Positions 29,107-40,200 of a stretch of DNA of 64,000 bases are shown here, piece by piece. The DNA comes from Pseudovibrio sp. JCM 19062 (GTDB lineage Bacteria; Pseudomonadota; Alphaproteobacteria; Rhizobiales; Stappiaceae). Where the stretch lies: the NCBI GenBank assembly GCA_001310715.1, contig BAXV01000002.1, forward strand, positions 1 to 64,000. Direction: 5' to 3'. The notes beneath the pieces are model-generated. The model saw only the letters and a program-made list of their open reading frames with translations. It was not told the DNA's origin and ran no database searches. The stretch's first letter is position 1; every line of letters starts with the position of its first letter. The position numbers and the translations under genes were made by a program.

Positions 29107-30932
29107 TCAATCATCATGCTTGTAAATTGTTTCCAGCGCATCCGCGTGGTTGTTGAGCACTTTGGCGCGCTTGACCTTGAGGGTTGGTGTCAGTTCACCC
29201 GTCTGAATGGAGAAACCGCTTGGTAGAATCTCAAACTTGCGAATGCGTTCAGCCCGTGAATGTCGGGCATTCACTTTGTTGATGCCAACTTGCACGACAC
29301 TGCGTAATTGGTCCGACTTCAAAACATCTTCCGGCTTGATGTTATTCTCAGAGGCAAAGCGCTGTGCCATCTGGTGGTCAATGGTCAGTAGTGCACTGAG
29401 GAAGGTCTGGTTGTTGCCGGCAACGACAGCGTACTCAACCAGCGGAATCTCCATGAGGTCATGTTCAAGGCCGGTTGGCGAGATGTTCTTGCCTCCGGAG
29501 GTGATGATGATCTCCTTTTTCCGCCCCGTGATGAAAAGGAAGCCGTCTTTATCCAGATAGCCGATATCCCCGCTATAGAGCCAGCCATCGCGCATGATCT
29601 CATCTGTTGAGGCAGGGTCGTGCGCATAGCCGGAAAAGTTCGTATCGCCTTTGCATAGGATCTCGCCGTCACCGGCAATCTTGATTGTGACGCCTTGCAT
29701 TGGTTTGCCAACCGATCCTAGACGCGTGGCACCGACGACGTTGATTGTTGCTCCGCCGCAGTTCTCAGACTGGCCGTAGACTTCGTAGATCACGATATCC
29801 AGCCTGTGAAGCCTTCCAGAATACGCATGGATACTGGTGCCCCACCGCTAACAAACATACGCATTTTATCGAGGCCGATCTTGCGTTTGATCTTGTCGAG
29901 CACTAGGTGGTTGGCGATTTTCTTCTTGATGTTTAGAGCTAAGCCAGCGGATTTGCCATTCAGGGTCTGCGCGTGCCAATCCTTACTGGTTTGCAATGAC
30001 CATTGGATGAGCCTGCCTTTAAAGCCCGTTTCATGGTCGAGCTGTTTTTCGACCTTCTCGAGGATCTTCTCAAAGATCCTAGGCACACCAAAGGTTACAG
30101 TGGGCCGCACTTCTGGCAGGTGCTCCCCAAGGCTGGTCACGGACTTGGCGTAGTAGACCGGATAGCCGGTATCGCAGGCCTGAATGATGGTGCCGCACTG
30201 TTCTGCAATGTGGGCCATAGGCAGGTAAGAGATATAGCGGTCTGCTGGTGTGGCCCTGAACACCAGATCCAACGCATCGGATTCGGCGCGAATGGCACGG
30301 TGGCTGATCTGTACAGCTTTGGGCTGGCCTGTTGTACCTGAGGTGTAAATCTGCAATGCGATGTCTTCAGCTTCAATCTCGTTGAGGCGGCGGTCTAGCT
30401 CTGCTTCCAGTCCCGGACTGTCCTGCCCAAGGGACATGAAATTTGCCCAGGTGTACTGGTCCGGATTCTCAATGTGGCCATCCAGACGAATGATCTTGCG
30501 TAAGTGGTGCATGTTGTCTGGGTGTTCGCCAATGCCCTGCAGCTGCGCCTTGGTTTCGGCCAGCAGAATGCGGCCTTGGGAGTGGCGCAGGATGTAGTTG
30601 ATTTCCGGTGGCGCGGCGGTCCAGTAGATGCCGGTTGGTACGGCACCAATCATCATGGCGGCAACGTCCATGATGGTCCATTCGGGTCGGTTGTAGCTCA
30701 GGATGCAAACTGTCTCGCCGGGGTTCACCCCCAGTGCGATCAGTGCCTTTGCAGCGGCGCGTACCTGTTCGCCATATTCGGTCCAGCTGGTTGCGTTCCA
30801 TCCATTTTCCCCGCGAACAAAATATGCCGGTTTGTCGGCAACCCGCTTAACGGTTTCCATGAATGCTTCGGGAATGGATTTGAAAGCCTCTTGAGTCTCG
30901 GGTTGAGTAACGGGCCGGGCCTGCGAACTCAT
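29107..30932 (-). CDS. Long-chain acyl-CoA synthetase (AMP-forming; one frameshift)
   Basis: Activates fatty acids to acyl-CoA via acyl-adenylate, at the inner face of the membrane. ATP/AMP signature LQIYTSGTTGQPKA near residue 205; further motifs YGQSENCGG (adenine binding) and DGWLYSGDIGYLDKDGF, then the C-terminal TGRKKEIIITSGGKNISP. About 608 residues, normal for FACS of this class. One frameshift near 29800 separates LEGFTGW from IYEVYGQSE. Stand-alone gene; start ATG 30932. Confidence 0.9.
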
Positions 30933-31113
30933 GCTCTTCTCTCTATATTTTTTGTTATTTCCAGAGCCTTACATCTTCTGAACCTGCTCAAGTCAAATAC
31001 TGATATCAATAATAGTCCTTAAATCTGTCGGAACCACAGGTAATTCTCAGTTTTAATCTCTCTGGTTCACGAGTGACGAATATTCATTTCTAATTTTTCA
31101 GGAGTTTTACTGA

Positions 31114-31254
31114 TATAGTGGACCATCCGATGAGGTTTATACTTCGGCATTTCTACGGGGCACTGAAGAGTTGGGGCTTGCTGACGAGTTCTTTGGGGAT
31201 GCTGGCTATTTCTTCGGGTGCACTGCGCGATTTAGCGGTAAACCAATCAATTAG
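31114..31254 (+). pseudogene. Short coding-like remnant without start
   Basis: A 46-codon open stretch with protein-like composition (EVYTSAFLRGTEELGLADEF then GYFFGCTARFSGKPIN and a stop). It has no initiation codon and a stop immediately upstream, so it looks like the 3' end of a lost gene, or of a gene broken by indels. Family not recognised. Confidence 0.3.
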
Positions 31255-31304
31255 ATCTCCTGTGATAACAGGGTAGAACATCTTAAAGTCAGGCCAGTTC
31301 ATTT

Positions 31305-32487
31305 ATGCAGCAGTTCAGTGTTACACGCGGTCTAAACCTACCAGATCCCGTTCGCATCAGTCGCTACAAGCGCTTGCCGGAACTTGGTCCTGCGGTTCTG
31401 TTCTTCAGCGGGGGAAGCGCTCTCAACCCAACTGCGCGTGTCCTCAAGCAATATACGCAAAACTCCATTCACTTGATGACACCGTTTGATAGTGGCGGGA
31501 GTTCGGCTGTTTTGCGTCATGCCTTTGGGATGCCAGCTATTGGTGACCTGCGCTCGCGGTTGATTGCGCTGGCGGATGAGAGTGTTTTGGGGCAAGCGGA
31601 GATCTACCGGCTGTTCACCCACCGTTTCCCAAAGACCGCGTCTCTTGAGGAGTTGCACGGCGAGCTGGTGGATATGCTTGAAGGGCACGATCAACTTATC
31701 GCCCGTGTTCCAAACCCAATGCGCCGGTTGATCCGGCATCAGCTTGCCTTCTTTCATGACGCGATGCCCTCGGATTTCGATCTGCGGGGGGCAAGTATCG
31801 GTAACCTGATTCTTGCTGGCGGGTATTTGAACAACAATCAGAAGCTTGATCCGATTATTTTCCTGTTCTCCAAGCTGGTGAACACCCTTGGCACGGTGCT
31901 GGCCACCGTTGACGCCCGTCTGCATCTGGCGGTTGAGCTGGAGTCTGGCGAGATTATCGTGGGGCAGCACAACATGACCGGCAAGGAAACCTCTCCCATT
32001 GGCAGCCGGATCAAACGGACATACCTGACCCGGTCTCTGGCTGGAGGCGATCCGGTGGAGATTGAGGTCTCGCCAAAGAAGCAGCATCTTATCGAGACTG
32101 CGGATATGATCTGCTACCCACCGGGAAGCTTTCACAGCAGTCTGATTGCCAACCTTCTGCCAAAAGGCGTCGGCAAATCCATTGCGCGCAGCTCGAACCC
32201 GAAAGTCTACGTTCAACCTTGGCAATGATCCTGAGCAGTTCGGTATGAGCCCCAATGAAACAGTAGACGCCTTACTGAAGCACTTGCGGGCCGATGCGGG
32301 CGAGGACACCCCAACGAACAGGCTGCTGAATTTTGTCGTGACTGACGAGAAATATGCGGCGGAATTTGATTGGGCTGCGCTGCAGGCACAAGGCATTTCA
32401 CTGATCGGCGCGGACCTGACAAGCACGGCTTCACTGCCCTATTACGATCCGGAAAAACTTGTCTGCACGCTTCTGAGTTTCATCTAA
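31305..32487 (+). CDS. CofD/YvcK-superfamily protein (one frameshift)
   Basis: Relative of 2-phospho-L-lactate transferase CofD and gluconeogenesis factor YvcK. Nucleotide-binding features: LFFSGGSALNPTARVL near the start, LMTPFDSGGSSAVLR and MPAIGDLRSRLIALAD, later ASIGNLILAGGYL. It matches the CofD-like protein of the so-called GAK gene system better than true CofD, and no F420 genes are nearby. Frame break near 32215; the C-terminal part runs NLGNDPEQFGMSPNETV to a stop at 32487 (~394 residues). Start ATG 31305. Substrate unknown. Confidence 0.8.
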
Positions 32488-32774
32488 GAACTCATTCATA
32501 CAAGTTAAGGCGTTAACCTCTTTTTCTATTGCAATCCACCTCAAGTTAGCAGGAAATCGGGTAGAGTTAAGTGCTTTACCGGATATTTTGGCTATACCTA
32601 TAGTTGAAAATACCGATTAGATTACACCTCATCAAATAACATGATTCAGTTTACTTAAAAACACAATGACACTCCTTAATCAAGAAAATGAAGACCTATT
32701 GACCTAAGCATCTACATACATTTTAGGTAGCAGAAGCATTCGAAGACTCGACACATAACCAAGCGGAAAAGCAA

Positions 32775-34171
32775 ATGTCGAAGTTCAAGTTTCCTACCGC
32801 ATTTACCATTTTGTTTGCCCTTATCATTCTCGTTGCGATTGCAACTGGTTCGTTCCTGCAGTAAGTACGACCGTGCGATCAATCCGGTGCTTGATCGCGA
32901 AGTTCCTGTTCCGGGCACATACCAACTGGTAGACCCAAGTCCTCAGGGTCCGGTGGAAGTTTTTCTCGCTCCGATTGCGGGTCTTTATGACCCGGTGTCT
33001 TACGAGGCGAATGCGATTGATGTTGCCGTCTTCGTTCTTGTGATAGGTGGCTTCCTTATGGTTGTGACGCGCACAGCGCGATTGACGCCGGGATTGCCAG
33101 GATCATGAAGGGATTGAAGGGGCGAGAGAACCTGATGATCCCCATCTTGATGGCTTTCTTTGCCGCAGGGGGAACGATCTATGGGATGGCGGAGGAAAGT
33201 CTTGCGTTTTATGCGCTCATCATTCCGGTGATGATACGCGCAGGATATGACTCCCTTACGGGTGTTGCCGTTATCATGCTGGGCGCGGGCATCGGAACAC
33301 TCGGTTCAACCATAAATCCATTTGCGACCGTCATAGCATCCAATGCGGCTGGCGTTCCGTTCACGGACGGAATCTGGCTGCGCTTCCTGATCTTGTTTGT
33401 TGGCTGGATGGTCTGCGTTGCGTGGGTGATGCGTTACGCTCGCAAGGTAAAAGCCGATCCTACAACCTCCCTTGTGGCCGACATGAAGGAGGACAACGAG
33501 AAGCATTTCCTTCAAGGCACTTCAACCAGCGACATTCCCGACTTTACCGCCAAGGACGGTTTCATCCTCGCGGTCTTTGTCCTGACGTTTGCCCTTTTAG
33601 TCTATGGTGTTGCGGTTCTGGGCTGGTGGATGGGCGAGATGGCGGCACTCTTCCTTGCGGCCTCAATCCTTGTGGGAATCATTGCACGCCAAGGCGAACA
33701 TGAGTTCGTTGACAACTTCCTTGATGGTGCACGTGATCTGCTGGCTGTGGCACTGATCATTGGTGTTGCCCGCGGCATCGTTATTGTGATGGATGCTGGA
33801 TCGATTACGGACACAGTCCTTTACTGGTCTGAACAGGCTGTCAGCGGCCTGAACAAGGTTGCCTTCATCAACGTGATGTTCTGGCTGGAGCTGGTGCTGT
33901 CATTCTTCGTTCCGTCCTCGTCAGGTCTGGCGGTGTTGTCCATGCCGATCATGCACCGCTGGCCGGATTCTCTAATGTGGCCGCAGAACATGTGGTGACT
34001 GCGTTCCAGTCCGCCAACGGTCTATTGAACCTGTTCAATCCAACATTCGCTGTTGTGATGGGCGGTCTGGCCATTGGCCGGGTGCCCTATGACAAGTGGA
34101 TCCGGTTCTCAATCCCACTGGTCATCATCTTGTTCATCCTGATCTCAATTGCACTTTCTCTCAGTGTTTAG
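32775..34171 (+). CDS. YfcC/ArcD-type amino-acid transporter of the ADI operon (frameshifted)
   Basis: Inner-membrane carrier, probably exchanging arginine and ornithine for the deiminase pathway. Start ATG 32775 (MSKFKFPTAFTILFALIILV). About 12 helices; family segments are MAEESLAFYALIIPVMIRAGYD-like, GAGIGTLGSTINPFATVIAS and FVPSSSGLAVLSMPIM. Frames change near 32865, 33085 and 33965. First gene of the plus-strand arc cluster. Role is inferred from position; the family also has short-chain fatty-acid and citrulline carriers. Confidence 0.83.
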
Positions 34172-34281
34172 AGACAGTCCTCGAAAACTCCGCAAAGGAG
34201 GCCTTCATCTGGCCATCCTTTCCGACACACAAAGAGACGCTGATCTCTCAAACCTAGGAATTCTGGAATGGAGTCTGCAAC

Positions 34282-35506
34282 ATGACTGAGTTTGGTGTTC
34301 ATTCGGAAGTTGGCAAACTAAGAGAAGTGATGGTTTGCCGTCCAGGGCTCGCACATATGCGTCTTACACCCGGCAACTGTCAGGAATTCCTGTTTGATGA
34401 TGTGATCTGGGTTCGCGAGGCGCAAAAGCACCATTACGACTTCTGCCTGAGAATGGAAGAGCGTGGTGTGAAGGTGCTGGAGATGCACAATTTGCTGGAA
34501 AAGACGCTGGCAGACCCGGAAGCACGCCGATGGGTGTTGGATCGCCGTATCACTCATAACCGGGTTGGTTATGGGATGGCTGATGATCTGAGGGGCTGGC
34601 TATTCGAGCAGCCCGATAAATTCCTTGCGGATCACCTGATTGGCGGCATTGCCCGCGGCGAGCTCGGTTTCAATCCAACCGGTGTTTTTGGCAGTTATCT
34701 GGAGCAAAATGACTTTGTTATCCCGCCCTTGCCGAATACGCTGTTTACCCGCGATACGACCTGCTGGATCTACAACGGTGTGACGCTGAACCCCATGTTC
34801 TGGCAGGCGCGCAAGAATGAAACACTGCTCACCACAGCGATTTACAAATTCCATCCGCACTTCAAAGGCAAGGTGAACTTCTGGTGGGGTGATCCGGATG
34901 AGGACTACCATGAGTCCACCGTGGAAGGCGGTGATGTCATGCCTATTGGCAACGGCGTTGTGCTGATCGGCATGGGCGAACGCACCACGCCACAGGCTGT
35001 GGGTCAGGTCGCGCGTGCGCTCTTCCGCAACAATGTAGCTACCGCGTGATCGCCTGTCAGATGCCAAAGAGCCGTGCAGCGATGCATCTGGATACGGTCT
35101 TCACTCTGCTTGATCGGGATAAAGCAACGGCTTTCCAAGGTGTCTGTGACGAGATCATCTGCTTCTCCATACGCCCCGGCGACAAACCGGAAGACGTGGA
35201 CTACCGCAAGGATGATGGCCATCTGTTTGATGTGGTGGCAGAAGCGCTCGGCATCAAAAAGCTGACTGTGGTGACAACAGGCGGTAACGCGTACGACCAG
35301 GAACGCGAGCAATGGGATGACGGCAACAACGTTGTGTGCATCGAGCCGGGGACCGTGGTCGCTATCGCCGCAATACCTACACAAACTCAAAACTCCAACG
35401 CGCTGGTGTGGAAGTGATCGCCATTGACGGGGCCGAGCTGGGCCGTGGTCGCGGCGGCGGACATTGCATGACCTGCCCGGTCATTCGCGAAGCCGTGGAG
35501 TACTAG
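34282..35506 (+). CDS. arcA: Arginine deiminase ArcA (two frameshifts)
   Basis: Converts arginine to citrulline and ammonia, the first ADI step. Start ATG 34282 ([19 protein letters not shown]). Substrate and catalytic motifs are [12 protein letters not shown], the Glu/His region [20 protein letters not shown] and the catalytic Cys in [10 protein letters not shown] near the C-terminus. Frameshifts near 35045 and 35370 interrupt it; the pieces sum to the usual ~408 residues. It ends with TAG at 35506, 54 bases before arcB. Confidence 0.94.
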
Positions 35507-35560
35507 TTTGTGCAACCTCCGTTAAACAACCAAACATCCGAGAGATGGAGAGTAAGGAAG

Positions 35561-36564
35561 ATGGCTTTCAATCTGAAAGGTCGCAGTTACCTCAAGCTAA
35601 AGGACTTCAACCAACGCGAAGTGCTTTATTTGCTGGATCTGGCCCGTGATCTAAAGCGAGCCAAATATTCAGGGACAGAACGGCAGACGCTTGTTGGCAA
35701 GAACATCTGTCTGGTCTTTGAAAAAACCTCGACCCGCACACGTTGTGCGTTTGAGGTTGCTGCCCATGATCAGGGGGCCCATGTCACCTATCTGGATCCA
35801 TCAGGCTCTCAGATCGGTCATAAGGAATCCATGAAGGACACTGCGCGCGTGTTGGGTCGCATGTTTGATGCAATCGAGTTTCGTGGGGCCGGACAACAAG
35901 CTGTGGAGACGCTTGCAGAGTATGCGGGCGTTCCGGTTTACAATGGCCTGACCGATGACTGGCATCCAACACAGATGCTGGCTGATATGCTGACCATGAC
36001 GGAATATTCCTCCAAGGCGCTGCACGATATCTCCTTTGCCTATATTGGGGATGCACGGAACAACATGGGGAACTCGCTTCTAATGCTGGGCGCTCTGTGT
36101 GGCTGTGATGTGCGCATTATCGGCCCTCAGGCCTGCAGCCGGAAGCCAATGTGGTCAAGGCAGCTGAAGCTCACGCGAAGCGCTATGGTGCGCGTATCAC
36201 TATTACGGACGACCCTGAGGAAGGCACCAGAGGGGTTGATTTCATCCATACAGATGTGTGGGTCTCTATGGGTGAGCCGCCGGATGTGTGGGAAAGCCGT
36301 ATCAAGTTGCTGCGGGACTATCAGGTCGACGAAAAGCTGATTGAAAACACAGGCGTCCCCAACACCTACTTCATGCACTGTCTGCCCGCCTTCCATAACC
36401 GCGAGACCAAGGTTGGCGAAGAGATTTTCCAGAAATTTGGCATCTCTGAGATGGAAGTGACTGACGATGTTTTCGAATCCGATCGCAATCTGGCCTTTGA
36501 GCAAGCGGAAAACCGGTTGCACACCATTAAAGCCGTCATGGTTGCGACGCTTGGAGGCCGGTAA
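35561..36564 (+). CDS. arcB: Ornithine carbamoyltransferase, catabolic (ArcB; one frameshift)
   Basis: Phosphorolysis of citrulline to ornithine and carbamoyl phosphate. Start ATG 35561 ([16 protein letters not shown]) with AAGGAAG upstream. Carbamoyl-phosphate motif [15 protein letters not shown]; ornithine loop MHCLPAFHN. Length ~334 fits the catabolic type. One frameshift near 36130 (CDVRIIGP to [15 protein letters not shown]). The stop overlaps the arcC start as TAATG. Confidence 0.94.
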
Positions 36565-37496
36565 TGCGTGTTGTCGTTGCTCTTGGCGGAAATGCCCTTC
36601 TCCGGCGCGGAGAAAAAAATGACTGCGGAAAACCAACGGAAGAACGCGAGGCTCGCTGCCGAGGCGTTGGCTCCGCTTTATGACGTGGGTCATGAAGTGG
36701 TCATCACGCACGGCAATGGCCCTCAGGTTGGTTTGCTCGCCTTGCAGGGCGCAGCCTACGAGCAGGTGGAAGCTATCCGCTAGATGTGCTGGGTGCTGAG
36801 ACCGTGGGGATGATTGGTTACATGATCGAGCAGGAGCTTGGTAACCTGCTTCCCTACGAGAAACCCTTTGCCACCATCCTCACGCAGGTAGAGGTTGATC
36901 CGAACGATCCCGCCTTTCATGATCCCACCAAGCCCATCGGGCCGCTCTACTCCAAGGAAGACGCCGAGAGGCTTGCCGAGGAGAAGGGCTGGTCCATCCG
37001 TGAGGACGGCGACAAATGGCGGCGCGTTGTGCCAAGCCCGATGCCAAAGCACATTTTCGAGATCCGACCGATTAAATGGCTTCTAGACCATGATGTTCTG
37101 GTTATCGCTGCCGGTGGCGGCGGTATTCCAACCATGTACAACGAAGAAAAAAAACTGGTTGGTGTGGAGTGCGTGATCGACAAAGACCGGTGCTCCGGGC
37201 TCCTTGCCAAAGAGATCAACGCAGACGTGTACATCATGGCAACCGATGCAGACGCGGTGTATCTGGATTGGGGCACCCCAAGCCAGCGCGCCATCAAGTC
37301 TGCCTCTCCTGATGCATTGGATGCATACGGTTTCGCCGCTGGGTCTATGGGCCCCAAGGTGGAAGCTGCCCAGACATTTGCACGTGAAACCGGCAAGAAA
37401 GCAGTGATCTGTTCGCTTTCTGATGTTCCACAGGCGATTGTGGGAGAGAAAGGCACTTCAATCGCCATGGATGCAGGAGACACCGCGTTTTATTGA
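36564..37496 (+). CDS. arcC: Carbamate kinase ArcC (two frameshifts)
   Basis: Makes ATP from carbamoyl phosphate and ADP, the energy-yielding ADI step. ATG at 36564 overlaps the arcB stop. Motifs: [41 protein letters not shown], and [19 protein letters not shown] [12 protein letters not shown]. It is broken at an A7 run near 36618 (should be A6 before ATGACTGCGG) and near 36775. About 310 residues when joined. Confidence 0.94.
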
Positions 37497-37588
37497 GGTG
37501 AGCGCCACGGGGTTAAGCCACCCTCGGGGCGTTTTCTCTTCAAGTTGCCCATCAAGAAAAACAGGAACAAACAAAGGACGAGTTGCAT

Positions 37589-39072
37589 ATGGCTAATGCG
37601 CCACTTGGTAATTCCCATAGGATGTCACTAATCGGAGCCTTCATCCCTGTTGTCTCCCTCATCATCCTGCTTGCCCTCTCCTACTATCTCTTTGGAGATG
37701 AAGCGTCTTCGGGACCGAACCAGATAGCACTTCTGTTTTGCACGCTTGTAGCAACTTTCGTGGCGCTTTATCACGGCTTCAATTTTGATGAACTGAAGGA
37801 TGCGGTGGTTGAGAGTGTCAGCACCGGCCTTTATGCCATCTTTATTCTGCTGGCGGTTGGATCATTGATCGGCACATGGGCGATGTCCGGCACCATCATA
37901 GCGATGGTGTATTACGGTTTGGAGCTGCTGAGTCCTAACTATTTCTACTTCACGACTGTCTTAATCTGCGCTCTTGTTTCTCTCAGTATCGGGAGTTCAT
38001 GGACCGTTGCCGGTACAATCGGCATTGGTTTGATGGGTATCTCAACTGAGATGGGCCTGAATCCGGCGATCACCGCTGGCGCCGTGCTTGCGGGGGCCTA
38101 CTTCGGCGATAAATCCTCGCCCCTTTCTGACGCAACCAATCTGGCAACGGCGGCGGCAGGGTCAGAGCTTTACACGCACATCAAAGAAAACCTCTGGACG
38201 TCTGTACCTGCCCTTCTCATCTCGCTGGCCCTGTTCTGGTGGCTCGGGAAGCCCGGGGACTTTGTGGCGCAAGACACGTTGGCCAGCATTGAGCAGCACT
38301 ACGATATCTCCTTGTTCGCCTTTCTCCCGCTGTTGCTGGTGTTAGGGTTGGCGATGGTGCGCTACCCGCCATTTTCGACCATTTTCATCGGCGCCCTGTT
38401 TGGTGGGGTTTATGCGATCATCATGGAACCAGACAAGGTGACCGAGCTGGCAGCTTCTCCCGAGCTGCCTTATACGCTTGAGATCATCAAAGGCGTCTGG
38501 ATTGCCATGTCCAACGGGTATGTGAGTGTAACCGGTGACACCTCCATTGACGCGCTTTTGAGCCGCGGGGGTATGGGTAATATGCTCACCACCATCTGGC
38601 TCATTATGACCGCTCTGGCATTTGGCGGCGTAGTAGAAAAAGCTGGCATCTTGGACCGGATCATCGGCCCAATCCTGAATGCAGCCAAAAGCACGGGTGC
38701 GCTGGTGTTCTCGCTGGTATCCACGGCCATCGCGACCAATATTCTTGCCGCCGATCAATACATCGCCATCGTAATCCCGGGCCGGATGTACCGTAAACCG
38801 TTCCGTGAACGCCGGTTACGTCCAGAAGTGCTTTCAAGGGCGGTGGGTGACAGCGCGACGGTGACCTCTGCCCTGATCCCCTGGAACAGCTGCGGGGCTT
38901 ATATGGCGGCGACACTTGGCGTACCTGCGCTGACGTTTGCCCCTTACGCCTTCTTCAACATTATCAGCCGATCCTAACGGTTGTATTTGCCGTGATGGGG
39001 TGGCGCATGTTGACGATGGTGGTCCCGAAACCAGAACGTATCGTGGTACCGGATGAAAAGCAGGCAGAGTGA
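37589..39072 (+). CDS. NhaC-family Na+/H+ antiporter-like transporter (one frameshift)
   Basis: Inner-membrane transporter of the NhaC family, about 11-12 helices. Family features: SIGSSWTVAGTIGIGLMGI, AGAYFGDKSSPLSDATNLA, RGGMGNMLTTIW and the late SALIPWNSCGAYMAATLGV. Start ATG 37589 with AGGA upstream. Near 38970 the frame shifts, giving a tail PILTVVFAVMGWRMLTM to TGA 39072. It lies 90 bp after arcC and probably belongs to the operon; either sodium/proton exchange or amino-acid antiport is possible. Confidence 0.85.
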
Positions 39073-39096
39073 TCTGCGGGGAGTTACAGCAGGGTC

Positions 39097-39601
39097 ATGA
39101 AGAATTATAGCTGGCACCCGATGCATGAGGATGATCTGCCTAAGATCAAGGAGATTATGCATCAAGCTATCCAGATTTTCCAGAGGACATCCGCTGCACG
39201 CGCGAACGGTTGCGCCTGTTTCCTGCGGGGTGCTCCGTGCTTCGCAGGGATGATGAAGGCGCGGTTCTGGGCTACGTTATCTCCCATCCTTGGGAGAACC
39301 TGAGTATCCCGAGGCTTTCCAGCTTTCTGGGAGCGCTGCCGATTTCCGCTGAGGTCTATTACATTCATGACATTGCAATGCTGCCTGATGTTCAGGGCAT
39401 TGGTGCAGCGCGGGCTATGCTGGTACAGCTGAACCAGATTGCCCGCAGTCTTCACATCAAAAAGTTTGCGCTTGTGGCCGTTGCAGCTGCCAGAGACTAC
39501 TGGCAGGCACGAGGTTTTCGCGCAATCTATGAGCCTCACTCACCGATAGCCTTGAGAGCTACGGATCGGGGTCTCAATATATGCAGAGGCCCGTTGATTA
39601 A
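39097..39601 (+). CDS. GNAT-family N-acetyltransferase (two frameshifts)
   Basis: Acetyl-CoA-dependent acetyltransferase of unknown substrate. Start ATG 39097 (MKNYSWHPMHEDDLPKI). Joining frames near 39165 gives PDFPEDIRCTRERLRLF. The acetyl-CoA loop region is HDIAMLPDVQGIGAARAML, and the C-terminus reads DYWQARGFRAIYEP. A further shift near 39545 recovers the usual SYGSGSQYMQRPVD ending at 39601. Convergent with the Lrp regulator, the stops overlapping. Confidence 0.83.
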
Positions 39602-40051
39602 ATTGGCCGGTCTTTGATTTGCTCCATGCAGACGAATGTGGACGTCTGTGCGACAAACGGCATTTCGGAGACTTTTTCACCGAGTACCCGACGATAACTG
39701 GTAATATCTTTGGTGCGCACCTTGAGGAGATAATCGAAGCCACTTGCAATCATATGGCATTCTTCAATTTCAGGTATTGCGCGCGCAGCGGCGTTGAAGG
39801 CTTCCAGTGAACGCGAGCGGGTGTCGTTGAGTTTAACCTGCACAAACGCAATGTGCCCTGCCCCGAGTTTACTGTGATCCACCTCTGCCCGGTAACCGAG
39901 TATGTACTTGGCATCCTCCAGCTTTTTCATGCGGATTTGGCAGGGGGTTTTGGAGAGTCCTACCTTTTTTTGCTAGGTCAGTAACGGTGATGCGCCCGGA
40001 TTTTTGTAGTTCCTCTACAATCCTGCGATCAAAATCGTCCAATTTCTCCAT
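39598..40051 (-). CDS. Lrp/AsnC-family regulator, probably of putA (one frameshift at A7)
   Basis: Feast/famine regulator: N-terminal helix-turn-helix (FDRRIVEELQKSGRITVTDL), then an RAM effector domain (GAGHIAFVQVKLNDTRS to EMPFVAQTSTFVCM). The A7 run near 39965 should be A6, recovering VGLSKTPCQIRMKKLEDA. Divergent from putA with 149 bp between; that arrangement is typical of PutR, the proline-responsive activator of putA in alphaproteobacteria. The effector is inferred. Confidence 0.88.
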
Positions 40052-40200
40052 GATATGCCATTTTTTTTATTGATAACGACCATAGCGCCTGAATATCAAA
40101 GTCGATTAGTCTTTGCCATCAAAAAAATACAGGAAACATCCCTATGGGTCTTTTGCTAATGTCGCCAGAATAATAGGTATTTAATAGTAGGGAGGACTGC

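Noticed and set aside
37142..37156. A8 run in arcC as another frameshift
   Set aside because: Read in frame it gives [11 protein letters not shown] and the protein continues normally, so this run is correct as it is.
37500..37540. Hairpin between arcC and the NhaC gene as a terminator
   Set aside because: Stem is interrupted (CGCC/GGGGCG with mismatches) and the following gene looks part of the operon; too weak to list.
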